DNA from: Bacteroidales bacterium
GTDB lineage: Bacteria > Bacteroidota > Bacteroidia > Bacteroidales > Marinilabiliaceae
Direction: 5' to 3'
DNA length: 37,516 nucleotides
Assembly (NCBI GenBank): GCA_015061285.1
Contig: SUWW01000019.1
Location: forward strand, 23,899-61,414
The stretch's first letter is position 1. Each line of letters starts with the position of its first letter. A model generated the notes under the pieces. It was not told the DNA's origin. It made no database searches and saw nothing but the letters and a program-made list of their open reading frames with translations. This document shows positions 16,750-25,718 of this stretch, piece by piece. The translations under genes and the position numbers were made by a program.

Positions 16750-17373
16750 TTATCTAATGAAACTCATCGGTTGCCATGGTTCACGTTCGGGGTAAACAGG
16801 CGCGCCATTGGCATGAATCTTTTTCAATAGAAATGCCATGTTATTAGCGAGAGTTCTCATCGTTTGCATTCCTTCGGTGTCGAGTGCTACTTGTCCCTCT
16901 TCGCGTCCGTAGGCGATATTCCAATATTGTGAAGATACGATAGGCATATTCATCATCTGGAAACCCATGTTGAGCGACTGAAATGCTGCCGATGCGCCAC
17001 CTCTACGGCAAATGGCAACAGAAGCTGCAGGCTTGTTCTGAAAGAGGTTGCCTGCTGCGTAGAACATTCGTTGCATAAGCGATAGTGCTGCACCTGTAGG
17101 TTGTCCATAGTACACTGGCGAACCAATGATGAAAGCGTCGCTAAGAGCCATTTTTTCGATTACTACGTTGCATGCATCATCATTGAATGCACATTGTCCT
17201 AAGTTTTTGCTCTTACATTGTCCGCAAGCAATGCACGAGCGAACGGGTTTTGCTCCAATTTGAACAATTTCGGCTTCGATGCCGTTTTTCTCTAATTGTT
17301 TAGCTATCTCGCTAAGTGCGGTGTAGGTGTTGCCTTTTGTGCGTGGGCTGGCATTTACTAATAATACTCGCAT
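16750..17373 (-). CDS. Iron-sulfur flavoprotein / NADPH-dependent FMN reductase family
   Basis: 207 residues. The FMN-binding loop NASPRTKGNT is at 7-16 and the flavodoxin-type GSPVYYGQPTG segment lies near 99-109. Four cysteines in CIACGQC (47, 50, 53) and C61 match the compact Fe-S cluster motif of archaeal-type iron-sulfur flavoproteins. Such proteins move electrons between reduced carriers and unknown acceptors in the cytoplasm and are often linked with oxidative stress. It is a single gene, head to head with the small hypothetical gene at 17468. Confidence 0.88.
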   Translation of the reverse strand: MRVLLVNASPRTKGNTYTALSEIAKQLEKNGIEAEIVQIGAKPVRSCIACGQCKSKNLGQCAFNDDACNVVIEKMALSDAFIIGSPVYYGQPTGAALSLMQRMFYAAGNLFQNKPAASVAICRRGGASAAFQSLNMGFQMMNMPIVSSQYWNIAYGREEGQVALDTEGMQTMRTLANNMAFLLKKIHANGAPVYPEREPWQPMSFIR

Positions 17374-17467
17374 AAAAATATATTCTTTGGTTTTGTTAAT
17401 ATTGCTTCGTTGCTCTGCTTATGAGGCGTGCAAGTTAAGAATCATTCGCATAAATATTAATGATATT

Positions 17468-17776
17468 ATGAAACTGCCCAAATTCATTATTACTATGAAC
17501 GGATATTTTCGTTTGGGTATGGTAGATATGCACAAAGACCTCCTAATGCACGGTGAACAGTGCATAGGAGGTGGCTACTATCGTTTCGAGCACGATAATA
17601 AATGTCTGATACTTGAGGGCTCGTCCTACGATTTTGGTCAGCCGTTGTGGCATCTTCTCGATTCGCTGATTGTGCCCTTAGCATATAAGGACTATAGCAT
17701 TGTGTATAAATATGATGATGGTTATCACGATGACTATATAATCAACGACGAACTATCGATAGAATACTACGATTGA
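17468..17776 (+). CDS. Small conserved hypothetical protein
   Basis: 102 residues from the ATG at 17468 (MKLPKFIITMNGYFRLGMVD). The reading frame is open further upstream, but that part overlaps the divergent flavoprotein gene and looks non-coding. The protein is compact, rich in Tyr, Gly, Asp and His (GGGYYRFEHD, YKYDDGYHDD), without signal peptide or membrane segment. I recognise no domain; the composition and clean start suggest a small cytoplasmic protein. It ends eight bases from the end of the convergent esterase gene. Confidence 0.65.
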   Translation: MKLPKFIITMNGYFRLGMVDMHKDLLMHGEQCIGGGYYRFEHDNKCLILEGSSYDFGQPLWHLLDSLIVPLAYKDYSIVYKYDDGYHDDYIINDELSIEYYD

Positions 17777-17784
17777 TCTCAGAA

Positions 17785-18612
17785 TTATGGGTTTGTGCTC
17801 TTACCCAACAAGGTGTTAATATGAGTCTCTAAGATATGGAATGCTGGTTCAACCATGGGGCTATGTCCATGACCATCAATCTCGTAGAGGTAGGTCTTTT
17901 TATGCCCAACGAGTTTCATCATTCGAGCTAAATACTGATTCTCGTCGTAGCGTCCGTATAGTTCAAGTTCGCGGTCGCCACAGATGAGCAGAAATGGAGG
18001 ACAATTGTTACGAACCCAATAGATAGGTGCGTATTCGTCGATGGTGGCACGAAGAGGTTCAATGCCTTGCATTTTGCGCACATTGTAGTGGGTGATAGCC
18101 TGACCACTAAATGGAGCATAGAGCATCACTTGGTCAGCATCGGTGCCATAGTTGGCGAGCCACGTTTTGTTGAGGCAAAGCATCATTGATATGTAGCCAC
18201 CAGCCGAATGACCTGTAACCACAATTTTCTTTGCATCGCCATTGTATTTAGAAATATTCTTGAAGACCCAAGCCACAGCTTCGGCTGCATCGTCAAGCGT
18301 CTCGCGAACGGTAACCTTAGGCAATAAGCGATAGTTGACGCCTACAACAACCCAACCTTTATCTCGTAGCTTGGCAGGAATCTCTTTACTGCCAGCCTCT
18401 AACCCGCCTCCATGAAACCAGATTACGACAGGGCAATCTTGTTGATTTTCAGGATAATATATATCCAATTTTAGTCGTTCTTGGGCATAAGAATCGCTCT
18501 TGGTGGTGTAGCTAATATCGCTTACTTGTTTGTAGGTCTGTGCATTAATTGGCGATGTTAACAAACATATCAATGCTGCTATGGATGCAAATGCTGCTAT
18601 GTGGTTTTTCAT
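17785..18612 (-). CDS. Exported alpha/beta-hydrolase (esterase/lipase)
   Basis: 275 residues. A signal peptide (about 1-24, PINAQ) is followed by an alpha/beta-hydrolase of the BD-FAE / hormone-sensitive-lipase-like type. The oxyanion motif WFHGGGLE is at 65-72, the nucleophile elbow TGHSAGGY at 133-140 with S136, the acid is probably in LLICGDRELE, and the base is in IDGHGHSP. It would hydrolyse an ester, possibly a carbohydrate acetyl group, in the periplasm. It follows msrA by 22 bases on the same strand and is probably cotranscribed with it. Confidence 0.88.
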   Translation of the reverse strand: MKNHIAAFASIAALICLLTSPINAQTYKQVSDISYTTKSDSYAQERLKLDIYYPENQQDCPVVIWFHGGGLEAGSKEIPAKLRDKGWVVVGVNYRLLPKVTVRETLDDAAEAVAWVFKNISKYNGDAKKIVVTGHSAGGYISMMLCLNKTWLANYGTDADQVMLYAPFSGQAITHYNVRKMQGIEPLRATIDEYAPIYWVRNNCPPFLLICGDRELELYGRYDENQYLARMMKLVGHKKTYLYEIDGHGHSPMVEPAFHILETHINTLLGKSTNP

Positions 18613-18634
18613 ATCGTTACACTCTACTCTTTAT

Positions 18635-19147
18635 CTATCTCTTTTCTTTGGCATTGCGTGCAAACTCAAAAAGTTCTAATGGCAAATGGCAATATCCAGT
18701 CGGATTTTTATCAAGATAATCTTGGTGATACTCTTCGGCATTGTAGAACTTCTTCAATGGCAACTTTTCAACTGCCAATGGTTGCTGATAGTTTTTTTGT
18801 TCGGCGGCAAATACTTCTTCTATTGTAGGCAAATCTTCGACGTTAGTATAGTAAACGCCTGTGCGATAGCGTGTTCCCTCGTCGTGGCCTTGCTTGTTGA
18901 GGCTTGTAGGATCGATGGCTTTGAAAAACATTTGAAGCAAGAATTTGAGACTTACAACGTCGGAGTTGTATTTTATGCGAACTGTTTCTGCATGACCAGT
19001 CTGATCGGTATAGACCTCTTTATACGTAGGATTTTCGGTATGACCATTAGCAAAACCGACTTCGGTTTCAACCACGCCTTCTATCTGTTTGAAATAGTGC
19101 TCGGTGCCCCAAAAGCAACCTCCAGCTAAGTAAATTTCTTTTATCAT
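18635..19147 (-). CDS. msrA: Peptide methionine-S-sulfoxide reductase
   Basis: 170 residues, typical MsrA. The catalytic GGCFWGTEHYF is at 9-19 with C11; substrate-binding GHAETVRIKY (51-60) and YRTGVYYT (94-101) are present, and C153 in GYCH could serve as resolving cysteine. It reduces the S-form of methionine sulfoxide using thioredoxin. No MsrB domain is fused. First gene of a probable two-gene unit with the esterase; it lies downstream of the terminator of the GC-rich operon. Confidence 0.96.
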   Translation of the reverse strand: MIKEIYLAGGCFWGTEHYFKQIEGVVETEVGFANGHTENPTYKEVYTDQTGHAETVRIKYNSDVVSLKFLLQMFFKAIDPTSLNKQGHDEGTRYRTGVYYTNVEDLPTIEEVFAAEQKNYQQPLAVEKLPLKKFYNAEEYHQDYLDKNPTGYCHLPLELFEFARNAKEKR

Positions 19148-19453
19148 ATGTATTTATTTGAGTTATGTATGTCAAAAAAAATATTTGAACAATTTTGTTG
19201 TTTCTGTTTGTGTATTAGGTATTTATATATACAATAACAATTCCCCTTGCCGTGAACTAAGAAGAAACTTCAGCTCATTATTTTGCAATTGTATACATAT
19301 TTAGGGAGAAGCGTTTTTGTATAAATATTTGTTACAAAAATGGTGTATTTATGATGAAATATAAAACGTATTGTAAAATTTGTTTCTGATACGTACGTAT
19401 TGCTCTTAGAATCTAAGTGTTAGGTATTTATCGCTTTGTAGGTAGAACAAAAA
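19148..19453. other. AT-rich gene-free region upstream of msrA
   Basis: About 300 bases with no gene. Visible structure: an imperfect inverted pair ATATATACAAT (19225-19235) and ATTGTATACAT (19288-19298), a perfect palindrome ATACGTACGTAT at 19389-19400, and a 12-base direct repeat TTAGGTATTTAT near 19216 and 19420. It must contain the msrA promoter, but no convincing -33/-7 pair was found. Confidence 0.5.
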
Positions 19454-19486
19454 AGGAGATAAACACAAGTATTGTGCATATCTCCT
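19454..19486 (-). terminator. Terminator of the RND operon
   Basis: AGGAGATA (19454-19461) pairs with TATCTCCT (19479-19486), with an inner CACAA/TTGTG stem (19464-19468 and 19472-19476). On the minus strand a T-run follows. It lies 26 bases beyond the last gene of the operon. Confidence 0.85.
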
Positions 19487-19511
19487 AATAGAAATGTTTC
19501 TCTTACCTAAT

Positions 19512-20660
19512 CTACTTCTTGCCAATGACGCACATCGCCACGCCGTTGTCGTTGACATCGACTTCGCGGAAACCGGCGGCTTTCATCATGTCGGCAATTT
19601 GCTGTGAGGTATATACATTCATGATGCTGTGGCCATTGGCCCATTTGCTTGCCATCTGCGCGCTGTCGCCAGCCACCATGAAGCGTCCGCCAGGTTTCAC
19701 AATGCGATTTATTCCGTTGAAACACTGCTGAATGTCGGGCCAGAAATAGATGGTCTCGAAGGCGGTCACTACGTCGAAAATGTCGGCCTCGAACGGCAAA
19801 TCGGCCACATCGCCCTGACTGACAATGCATCGGCCAGCCTCAACGGCCTTGGCATTCACCTGCTTCGACAGGGCTACGCTCTTCTCTGAATAGTCGAGCC
19901 CGTAAACCGTTGCTTGTGGCGACATGGCAAGCATTTGGCCGATGTTCATGCCACCACCACAACCGATGTCGAGCAACTTCTGTTCGTTGCCCGTGAGCGA
20001 CAACAAGCTGAAGGCATAGCGCGACAAGGGTCGATGGCCGATGTTCATGCCCCATTTGAGCATCAGTGTGCCAAACCAGTTGTTTGTGGGGCGGGCACAG
20101 GTGTCGAGCATGGTCTGATAGGCTGTTTTTCGATAGCAAAGCAACGCCATTAGCATTGCCAACAACACCGATGCAACTATCATCGCCAACAACAACCACG
20201 GCGAGAGTACTCCGGGCATCTGCGCAGCATATTCATTGCCCATCTCCTCAACGGTTTGTGCCATCGAAACGTCGGGATAAATCCACATACGCAACGTGTT
20301 GGCAAATGGCAGAAGTGTAACTGCGGCGTAGCTCAATATCTTACTCGTCAGCGATTTATACGAACCGATCAGTCTGACCAACTCGGCCGCAACAGCAATT
20401 ACGGCTGCAATGCCGAGGAAGAGTCCATCGCCCTCGCCCATAGCCCAATAGAGCAACGTAGTGACGGCGACAACCAGAAATGCCATGCCGAAGCGCGGAT
20501 GCCTATCGACCAAACGGCAATAGGGCCATGCGCACAACACGGCCGACGTGAGCGACGAATAGACCCACAAGAAGGGGTGGAAAAATCCAAGACAGCAGCA
20601 TGCGAACGATGCCACGAAAAAGAGCAATACAAGCCCTACGATTGAAAAAAACTGTTTCAT
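19512..20660 (-). CDS. ECF-transporter S-component-like membrane domain fused to a SAM methyltransferase
   Basis: 382 residues in two parts. Residues 1-178 hold five or six membrane segments and resemble the MptD/Trep_Strep family of ECF-transporter substrate-binding (S) components: HPFLWV near the start, AAELVRLIGSYKSLTSKILSYA (91-112), and MGNEYAA (140-146). Residues about 190-382 are a class I methyltransferase: motif I LLDIGCGGGMNIGQML (229-244), then GLDYSE (254-259), GDVADLPF, and the post-motif block IVKPGGRFMV. No ECF ATPase or T-component is in the window. It is the last gene of the RND operon, 17 bases after the barrel gene, suggesting that it modifies the lipid or other small molecule that the operon moves (inference). 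Its GC content is clearly above that of genes outside the operon. Confidence 0.78.
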   Translation of the reverse strand: MKQFFSIVGLVLLFFVASFACCCLGFFHPFLWVYSSLTSAVLCAWPYCRLVDRHPRFGMAFLVVAVTTLLYWAMGEGDGLFLGIAAVIAVAAELVRLIGSYKSLTSKILSYAAVTLLPFANTLRMWIYPDVSMAQTVEEMGNEYAAQMPGVLSPWLLLAMIVASVLLAMLMALLCYRKTAYQTMLDTCARPTNNWFGTLMLKWGMNIGHRPLSRYAFSLLSLTGNEQKLLDIGCGGGMNIGQMLAMSPQATVYGLDYSEKSVALSKQVNAKAVEAGRCIVSQGDVADLPFEADIFDVVTAFETIYFWPDIQQCFNGINRIVKPGGRFMVAGDSAQMASKWANGHSIMNVYTSQQIADMMKAAGFREVDVNDNGVAMCVIGKK

Positions 20661-20677
20661 AACTATATCTATGAATA

Positions 20678-21901
20678 TTAGAAATTATACTTCAACCTCA
20701 GCCAAACCTCCGAATTGTCGCCATACATAGCGAACATACCACTGTCGGCACTGAAGAGGTCGTAGCCAATGATGCAATGCAGCTGGTCGGTTACGGAATA
20801 GTCGGCCGAAAGGCGGTTGTAGATGCCCCCGCACGTGACGTCGATGTAGGCGAACGTCTGCACGCTGAGTGTGTTGTTGAGCAGCTCTTTGGCTATGCGC
20901 ACGGTGGCTGTTCCGCTGTTTTTGTATGTACTTATGAGCGCACTATGACTTGCAATGCTTTTATGCGCGTACTGAGCCGATAGACTCCAGTCGTTGCCTG
21001 CATACCAGTCGATGCCGACCAGAGCATTCAGCGAGTTGGCGCATTGAACGTCGAAGCCAAAAACGGGCGTCTGCGCTTCGCCAATGTATTCTGCCACTTC
21101 GGCACGCAACACTATTTTGCTTATCGGAACAGAAATATCGGCACCCAACATCGTCAGGCGCTTGTAATGACCAAGAGCAGAGAGTGTGTCGTTGACTACG
21201 TTGGTTGTAAACACAGGCATCTTGTTCCACGTACGTAGTGCCGACAATGAGAAGTCGATGCCGCTCAGGAAGAACATCAGCCGCCCGCCGATTTCGCCAT
21301 TAGCGATTTTTTTCGATGGCTTTTGGCCGATGTCGATTACGTATGGTATGGTCGCATCGGGCATGTTTATCGACCACGGATTATCGGCGTCGGTGGGCAA
21401 TATGTAGAACGAACTTATGGGCAACGTTACCACTTCGGCACTCCACGCGCTGCGGCTGTAGCGCACTCGTAACCCGTTGACAGGCACACGAATGTCGTCG
21501 TAGTCGTCGGCCAGAAATTCGGTGTACTCCATGGGCGACACCACGTCGGTGAGGCGCAAGGCATCGGCCACACCCCACGTGATGATTTGTCGTCCGGCAC
21601 GAATGTCCCAATTGTCGTCGGCATACGTAACGAAGCACTCGCGCATGTGCAGACCCGATTCTTTGTTCAGCAAGGCATTATAGACGAGGTTGGCCGATGC
21701 GAATGCCCCCACGTTCCCGTGCTTCATGGTCAGTTCGCCTCGCACGTGACTACGCGACGCCATCATGTCGTTCGGGCTCTCGGTGCGCATGGCATGATAC
21801 GTATTTACAAAGCCCTTTACGCCCACGCTCCAATCTGGCGTTTGTGCATACATATCGATGCCGACAAGCAGTAGCGCTATGGCCAATGATGCAAGTTTCA
21901 T
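20678..21901 (-). CDS. Outer-membrane beta-barrel protein of the RND operon
   Basis: 407 residues from an ATG that overlaps the stop of the previous gene (ATGA). A longer frame exists upstream, but only this start gives a signal peptide ([20 protein letters not shown]). The mature protein has many alternating amphipathic strands and ends in the barrel-insertion motif WLRLKYNF with terminal Phe. [21 protein letters not shown] and the overall plan resemble DUF1302-type proteins, which elsewhere sit beside a LolA-like protein and an RND permease. It is likely to form the outer-membrane part of the same export or lipid-transport route. Substrate unknown. Confidence 0.8.
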   Translation of the reverse strand: MKLASLAIALLLVGIDMYAQTPDWSVGVKGFVNTYHAMRTESPNDMMASRSHVRGELTMKHGNVGAFASANLVYNALLNKESGLHMRECFVTYADDNWDIRAGRQIITWGVADALRLTDVVSPMEYTEFLADDYDDIRVPVNGLRVRYSRSAWSAEVVTLPISSFYILPTDADNPWSINMPDATIPYVIDIGQKPSKKIANGEIGGRLMFFLSGIDFSLSALRTWNKMPVFTTNVVNDTLSALGHYKRLTMLGADISVPISKIVLRAEVAEYIGEAQTPVFGFDVQCANSLNALVGIDWYAGNDWSLSAQYAHKSIASHSALISTYKNSGTATVRIAKELLNNTLSVQTFAYIDVTCGGIYNRLSADYSVTDQLHCIIGYDLFSADSGMFAMYGDNSEVWLRLKYNF

Positions 21902-22686
21902 AACCCTTTTTCGAGTTTCGACACGGTAAACATATTCTTGTCCACTCCGCACACGTTGTATTGCGGATTCTTCATCTCGATGATGGTGTTATGTCCCGTC
22001 TGCACGTTCTTCATCTCCATACGCATAACAGTCCAGAAGCCCTGCACCTGCTTGATGTCGCTGACAGAAAAGACGCGATGCAGCTTGTCGAGCTTGTCGT
22101 AGTACTCAACGTAGATTGTCGTGTGGCAATCCTGACGAATCCACATCACCTTGCGGCTGTAAATCTCGCGTTTGTCAACGGGGCGCGACTCTACAACCCA
22201 GCATTTCTGTCCGTCGCGAACCTCCTCGCGTAGCAGCGTGTGCGTGTCTTCATCTACGTTGCGGCTGCCCATGTCGTCGTAGGTGAAGTCGGTGCCCATG
22301 AAGTAGTCGGTCTTCGACGATGAGCCACTTATGCGGCGCGTCTTCTTCATGGCTGGCAAGTAGAGCCATTTGTCGTCGTCTTTGCTGGGGTCGTCGTAGT
22401 CCCACGTGAGGAAGCCCGTACCCTTCACATCGCCCGGATAGGTGAAGAACATGATTTTCTTTGTATCCTTGCCTTCGTCCATAGCCCACGACGTGAGTTT
22501 GCGCTGTCGGGTTGAGCCATTTTTCTTTACGAGCGTCAGTTCCATGTCGGAGCTGCGTGTGTCGCCATCGGCGCGATCTTTTACCATTTGCACTATTGCT
22601 CGGCCGTCGAGTGTTTGAGCCTCAGCCGATACACATAACATTGCGGCAATTATTGCCAAAACATTTACCATTTTCATATTATTCAT
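21898..22686 (-). CDS. LolA-like outer-membrane lipoprotein-sorting protein
   Basis: 262 residues with a signal peptide (cleavage after AEA23). The mature protein matches the PF17131-type LolA-like fold: [64 protein letters not shown] and the late [21 protein letters not shown]. Such proteins carry lipids or lipoproteins across the periplasm and are regularly encoded next to RND/MMPL permeases. Met4 and Met6 are alternative starts. It overlaps the barrel gene by four bases and is separated from the permease by about 600 bases of tandem repeats. Confidence 0.88.
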   Translation of the reverse strand: MNNMKMVNVLAIIAAMLCVSAEAQTLDGRAIVQMVKDRADGDTRSSDMELTLVKKNGSTRQRKLTSWAMDEGKDTKKIMFFTYPGDVKGTGFLTWDYDDPSKDDDKWLYLPAMKKTRRISGSSSKTDYFMGTDFTYDDMGSRNVDEDTHTLLREEVRDGQKCWVVESRPVDKREIYSRKVMWIRQDCHTTIYVEYYDKLDKLHRVFSVSDIKQVQGFWTVMRMEMKNVQTGHNTIIEMKNPQYNVCGVDKNMFTVSKLEKGL

Positions 22687-22700
22687 TTTTTAGGATAAAA

Positions 22701-23102
22701 CACCGAATTAATCGAATTGAGACGAAGCTCGTGATGCCCCAGATATTGAACGAATCTTCTTGGGAATCACCGAATTAATCGAATTGATACGAAGCTCGTG
22801 ATGTCGCAAGAATTGAACGAATTTTCTTGGAAATCACCGAATTAATCGAATTGAGACGAAGCTCTTGATGTCGCAAGAATTGAACGAATTTTCTTGGAAA
22901 TCACCGAATTAATCGAATTGAGACGAAGCTCGTGATGCCCCAGATATTGAACGAATTTTCTTGGTAATCACCGAATTAATCGAATTGAGACGAAGCTCTT
23001 GATGTCGCAAGAATTGAACGAATTTTCTTGGAAATCACCGAATTAATCGAATTGAGACGAAGCTCGTGATGCCCCAGATATTGAACGAATTTTCTTGGGA
23101 AC
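22701..23102. repeat. Tandem array of six 67-bp units inside the RND operon
   Basis: The phrase CACCGAATTAATCGAATTGA recurs exactly every 67 bases at 22701, 22768, 22835, 22902, 22969 and 23036. Units come in two versions that differ in the middle: A (ATGCCCCAGATATTGAA) and B (ATGTCGCAAGAATTGAA); a B form with CTCTTG for CTCGTG is B'. The order is A B B' A B' A. CGAATT recurs three times per unit, two of them 10 bases apart. No reading frame is apparent. It occupies the transcript between the permease and LolA-like genes. Confidence 0.95.
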
Positions 23103-23290
23103 CGCCGAATTGAGGCAAAATCTCGCGTAGCCAATTGAAGCATTGTTCATAAATTCAATTTGTATTGATTTGTTCAATTCGGTGATTGATTTATTGTATT
23201 TCGCGTAGCAGGTTTCGTTTAATTCGAAGCCCTAACTGAAGCATCGTTCATAAATTCAATTCGTATTGATTTGTTCAATTCGGTGATAAT
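23103..23290. repeat. 101-bp direct repeat with inverted copies of the array core
   Basis: A segment of about 50 bases starting GAAGCAT(T/C)GTTCATAAATT appears at 23137 and again at 23238, 101 bases apart, with two differences. Each copy ends in TGTTCAATTCGGTGAT, which is the reverse complement of the core of the neighbouring 67-bp array, so the array is flanked by inverted copies. A further degenerate copy runs into the end of the permease gene. Confidence 0.85.
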
Positions 23291-25648
23291 TCAATTCTGT
23301 GATTGATTGTTGTCGGAACCGAATACCTTGAAATACTTCATCAATGCAGGTGTGATGATGAGGTCGGCAGCGAGAGCCGATAGGATACCGATTATTGCCA
23401 ACAGACCGAAATAGAGAATGTTGAGACATTGGTCGGTAATGAACGTGCCGAACACAGCCGAAGTGATGATGCTTGTCGAAACGATGGCTACGCCCACCAC
23501 GCGGAATGTGCGGCGCGAACTCTCGTCGTAGTCGCCAGTGCGGTCGTATTCGAGTTTCGAGTGGTTGAAGAAGTGTATGGTGTCGTCCACCGCCAAGCCG
23601 AGCATCATAGGTATGATGGTAGCCGTCATCATGTCGAGCGGAATGCCTGCCCAACCCATGTAGCCACCCACGAAAATGGCTGGCATAACATTAGGAATCA
23701 TGCCCAAAAGTCCGAGACGAATGCTCTGGAAGGCTATCATCATAATTATACCTATGATGAGTATGGAGATGAAAAACGACTGCATCTGTCCGCGCACCAA
23801 ATACTGCATCATGGTGGTGAATTGAGGCAGATTGCCCACAACGGTCACTTGCGCCGATGGAAACAGCTTGTGCGCCTGGGCCTGTATGTCGGCCATCTCG
23901 TACTCCGAATCGGCCGAGTTGTAGTTCGATATTTCAATCATCAGACGCAGACGTCGATAGTCGTAGTCCACCCAATATTCGGCTTCGGAACCGCCAGCAT
24001 TTTCGTAGAGCATAAGCAGTTGCGCCACCTCCTCTTCGGTTTGCGGAATGGCGTAGAATGCAGTGTCGCCCGCGTTGATCGTCTGGTTGAGGTCTTTCAG
24101 AATGTCGAGAATCGACGTAGTGCGCTTGGTCTGTTTATATCCACGAGCCACCTTCTCCATCTCTTCCAAAGCCCTGAGGTTTTGCGGCTGCTTGGCCTCG
24201 TCGTTGTCGGGAAACTCTATCATAAGGTCGTAGGAGTAGAGCGAGCCGATTTCCGAGCGTCCGACCTGCATCAATTTGCTTACATAATCGACTTCGATGC
24301 CCATCGTGCGTTCAACGTCGAATGCTGGCTCAATCTTGAACATACCTATGCACAGCACTACGCAAACAGCTGCGAAACTGCCGCATAGCACACGCGAATG
24401 GCGCATGTTGAAATCGCCCAAACCGACCATCAGCCGCGACATCCGGCCCTCGCGTGGAGAATCATTGGCCATAATCACCTTCCTGTCTTTGCCGAACGAG
24501 AGCAAAACGGGCGTAATAGTTATGGTTATGAGCAAGATGAACAGCACGCTCAACGAACACATGATGCCCAGATTCTGCATCGGTTTTATGCTGATGGCGA
24601 GGAACGACAGCAGCGACACGATGGTGGTGTGTCCGCAGAAACAGACCGACCAACCAATCTCGCTCACCGTCTCTACTACAGCCTTCAACCGGCATCCGTG
24701 TATGCGCATACGCGAATTGAAGTAGGTGAAGAAATGGATGTTGTAGGCTATCGCCACGGCAAACGCCAAGATGACGGGCACCATGGTTGTGGTCATATCC
24801 ACGTAGTCGAAAATCTTGGTCGATAGGCCGAACATCATGAACAGCCCGCCCACAATGGCTATGATAGGTGCCACCACGCCACGTAGCGACCGCGTCATGA
24901 TGAGCATCACCACAACGCAAATAATCAGAGCCATAACCATCAGTTTGCCCATAGCATGGTTGATGTATTCCACCTTTTGCTGCGAAGTGTAGGGCATGCC
25001 CGTGGCCAATGGGTGAAGCGAGGCATATTCGGGTTTGGTGATGATGCGGTGCGTTTCGGCGCCGGTAATCATGTCGGGCGCGATGTTGGAGGTCTGTTTC
25101 CACACCGAATCTTCGGGGAAGGTGCGCAGTTTGACCAATATCCACGATAGTTTGCCATCGGCCGAAACGAGTTTGCGCGCCACGTTGGGCTTGCTGTAGG
25201 CCCGCATACGCACCGAGTCGAGCGCCGATGCAGATGTTGGAATCTCATCGGGCACAATCTGCTCAATCGTCATACCATCTTCGCTGCCTACCATGAATTC
25301 GATGTCGGTGAGCGACGTGATTTTCTCGGCATACGACAAGCTGTCCATCAGCTCGTTGCAGAGCTTGCGCAGCAGTTGCAGATTGTCGTGCGTGAAATGG
25401 TCGTCGCACTGCGTAAGCACGCCCACGAAATAGTCGTTGCCGAAGTGCGACTTGAACTCGTCGGTCATCTTCAGCACGGGGTCGTCCTCCATAAAATAGT
25501 CGTCGAACGAACTCTCCATCACCATACTCTGCATGGCGTGGAACGAAGCCGCCATAACTACGATAAACGTCGCGATAGCCAACCATCGACGCTTGATTAA
25601 CATTTTGGCGCATGAGCCAAATTTTTCGTTGATTCTCTCTAATTGCAT
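23291..25648 (-). CDS. RND superfamily (MMPL-type) transport permease
   Basis: 785 residues with the two-fold RND plan. TM1 lies near 22-40, a large periplasmic domain covers about 45-232 (SSFDDYFMEDDP near its start), TMs 2-6 lie near 233-385, then TM7 near 420-438, a second periplasmic domain, and the last TM group near 635-770. The second half carries the conserved LGLAVDDTIHF with D688 and D689, the usual proton-relay position; the first half lacks the acid pair. HpnN/MmpL-like members of this group move lipids or hydrophobic molecules out of the inner membrane. It is the first gene of the operon with the LolA-like protein, barrel and methyltransferase. The final residues NQSQN and the stop codon lie in repeat-like sequence. 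Confidence 0.9.
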   Translation of the reverse strand: MQLERINEKFGSCAKMLIKRRWLAIATFIVVMAASFHAMQSMVMESSFDDYFMEDDPVLKMTDEFKSHFGNDYFVGVLTQCDDHFTHDNLQLLRKLCNELMDSLSYAEKITSLTDIEFMVGSEDGMTIEQIVPDEIPTSASALDSVRMRAYSKPNVARKLVSADGKLSWILVKLRTFPEDSVWKQTSNIAPDMITGAETHRIITKPEYASLHPLATGMPYTSQQKVEYINHAMGKLMVMALIICVVVMLIMTRSLRGVVAPIIAIVGGLFMMFGLSTKIFDYVDMTTTMVPVILAFAVAIAYNIHFFTYFNSRMRIHGCRLKAVVETVSEIGWSVCFCGHTTIVSLLSFLAISIKPMQNLGIMCSLSVLFILLITITITPVLLSFGKDRKVIMANDSPREGRMSRLMVGLGDFNMRHSRVLCGSFAAVCVVLCIGMFKIEPAFDVERTMGIEVDYVSKLMQVGRSEIGSLYSYDLMIEFPDNDEAKQPQNLRALEEMEKVARGYKQTKRTTSILDILKDLNQTINAGDTAFYAIPQTEEEVAQLLMLYENAGGSEAEYWVDYDYRRLRLMIEISNYNSADSEYEMADIQAQAHKLFPSAQVTVVGNLPQFTTMMQYLVRGQMQSFFISILIIGIIMMIAFQSIRLGLLGMIPNVMPAIFVGGYMGWAGIPLDMMTATIIPMMLGLAVDDTIHFFNHSKLEYDRTGDYDESSRRTFRVVGVAIVSTSIITSAVFGTFITDQCLNILYFGLLAIIGILSALAADLIITPALMKYFKVFGSDNNQSQN

Positions 25649-25697
25649 ATTTTTTATTGTTTATAGTTGTTATCTGTTAATGCGAAAGTGTAAAAAC

Positions 25698-25708
25698 GAA
25701 CATTGTTC
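25698..25708. promoter_or_regulatory. GAAC-N3-GTTC palindrome in the RND leader
   Basis: GAACATTGTTC is a perfect palindrome 50 bases before the permease start, beside a second near copy at 25706-25718. A palindrome of the same form, GAACAAAGTTC, lies directly before the TetR gene (28449-28459). Possible operator for that TetR protein. Confidence 0.4.
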
Positions 25709-25718
25709 AACTTTGTTC

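Noticed and set aside
17327-17467. N-terminal extension of the small hypothetical protein
   Set aside because: It overlaps the start of the divergent flavoprotein gene, has non-protein-like composition, and a good ATG follows at 17468.
22701-23102. CRISPR array
   Set aside because: The units are nearly identical over all 67 bases. There are no variable spacers and no cas genes.
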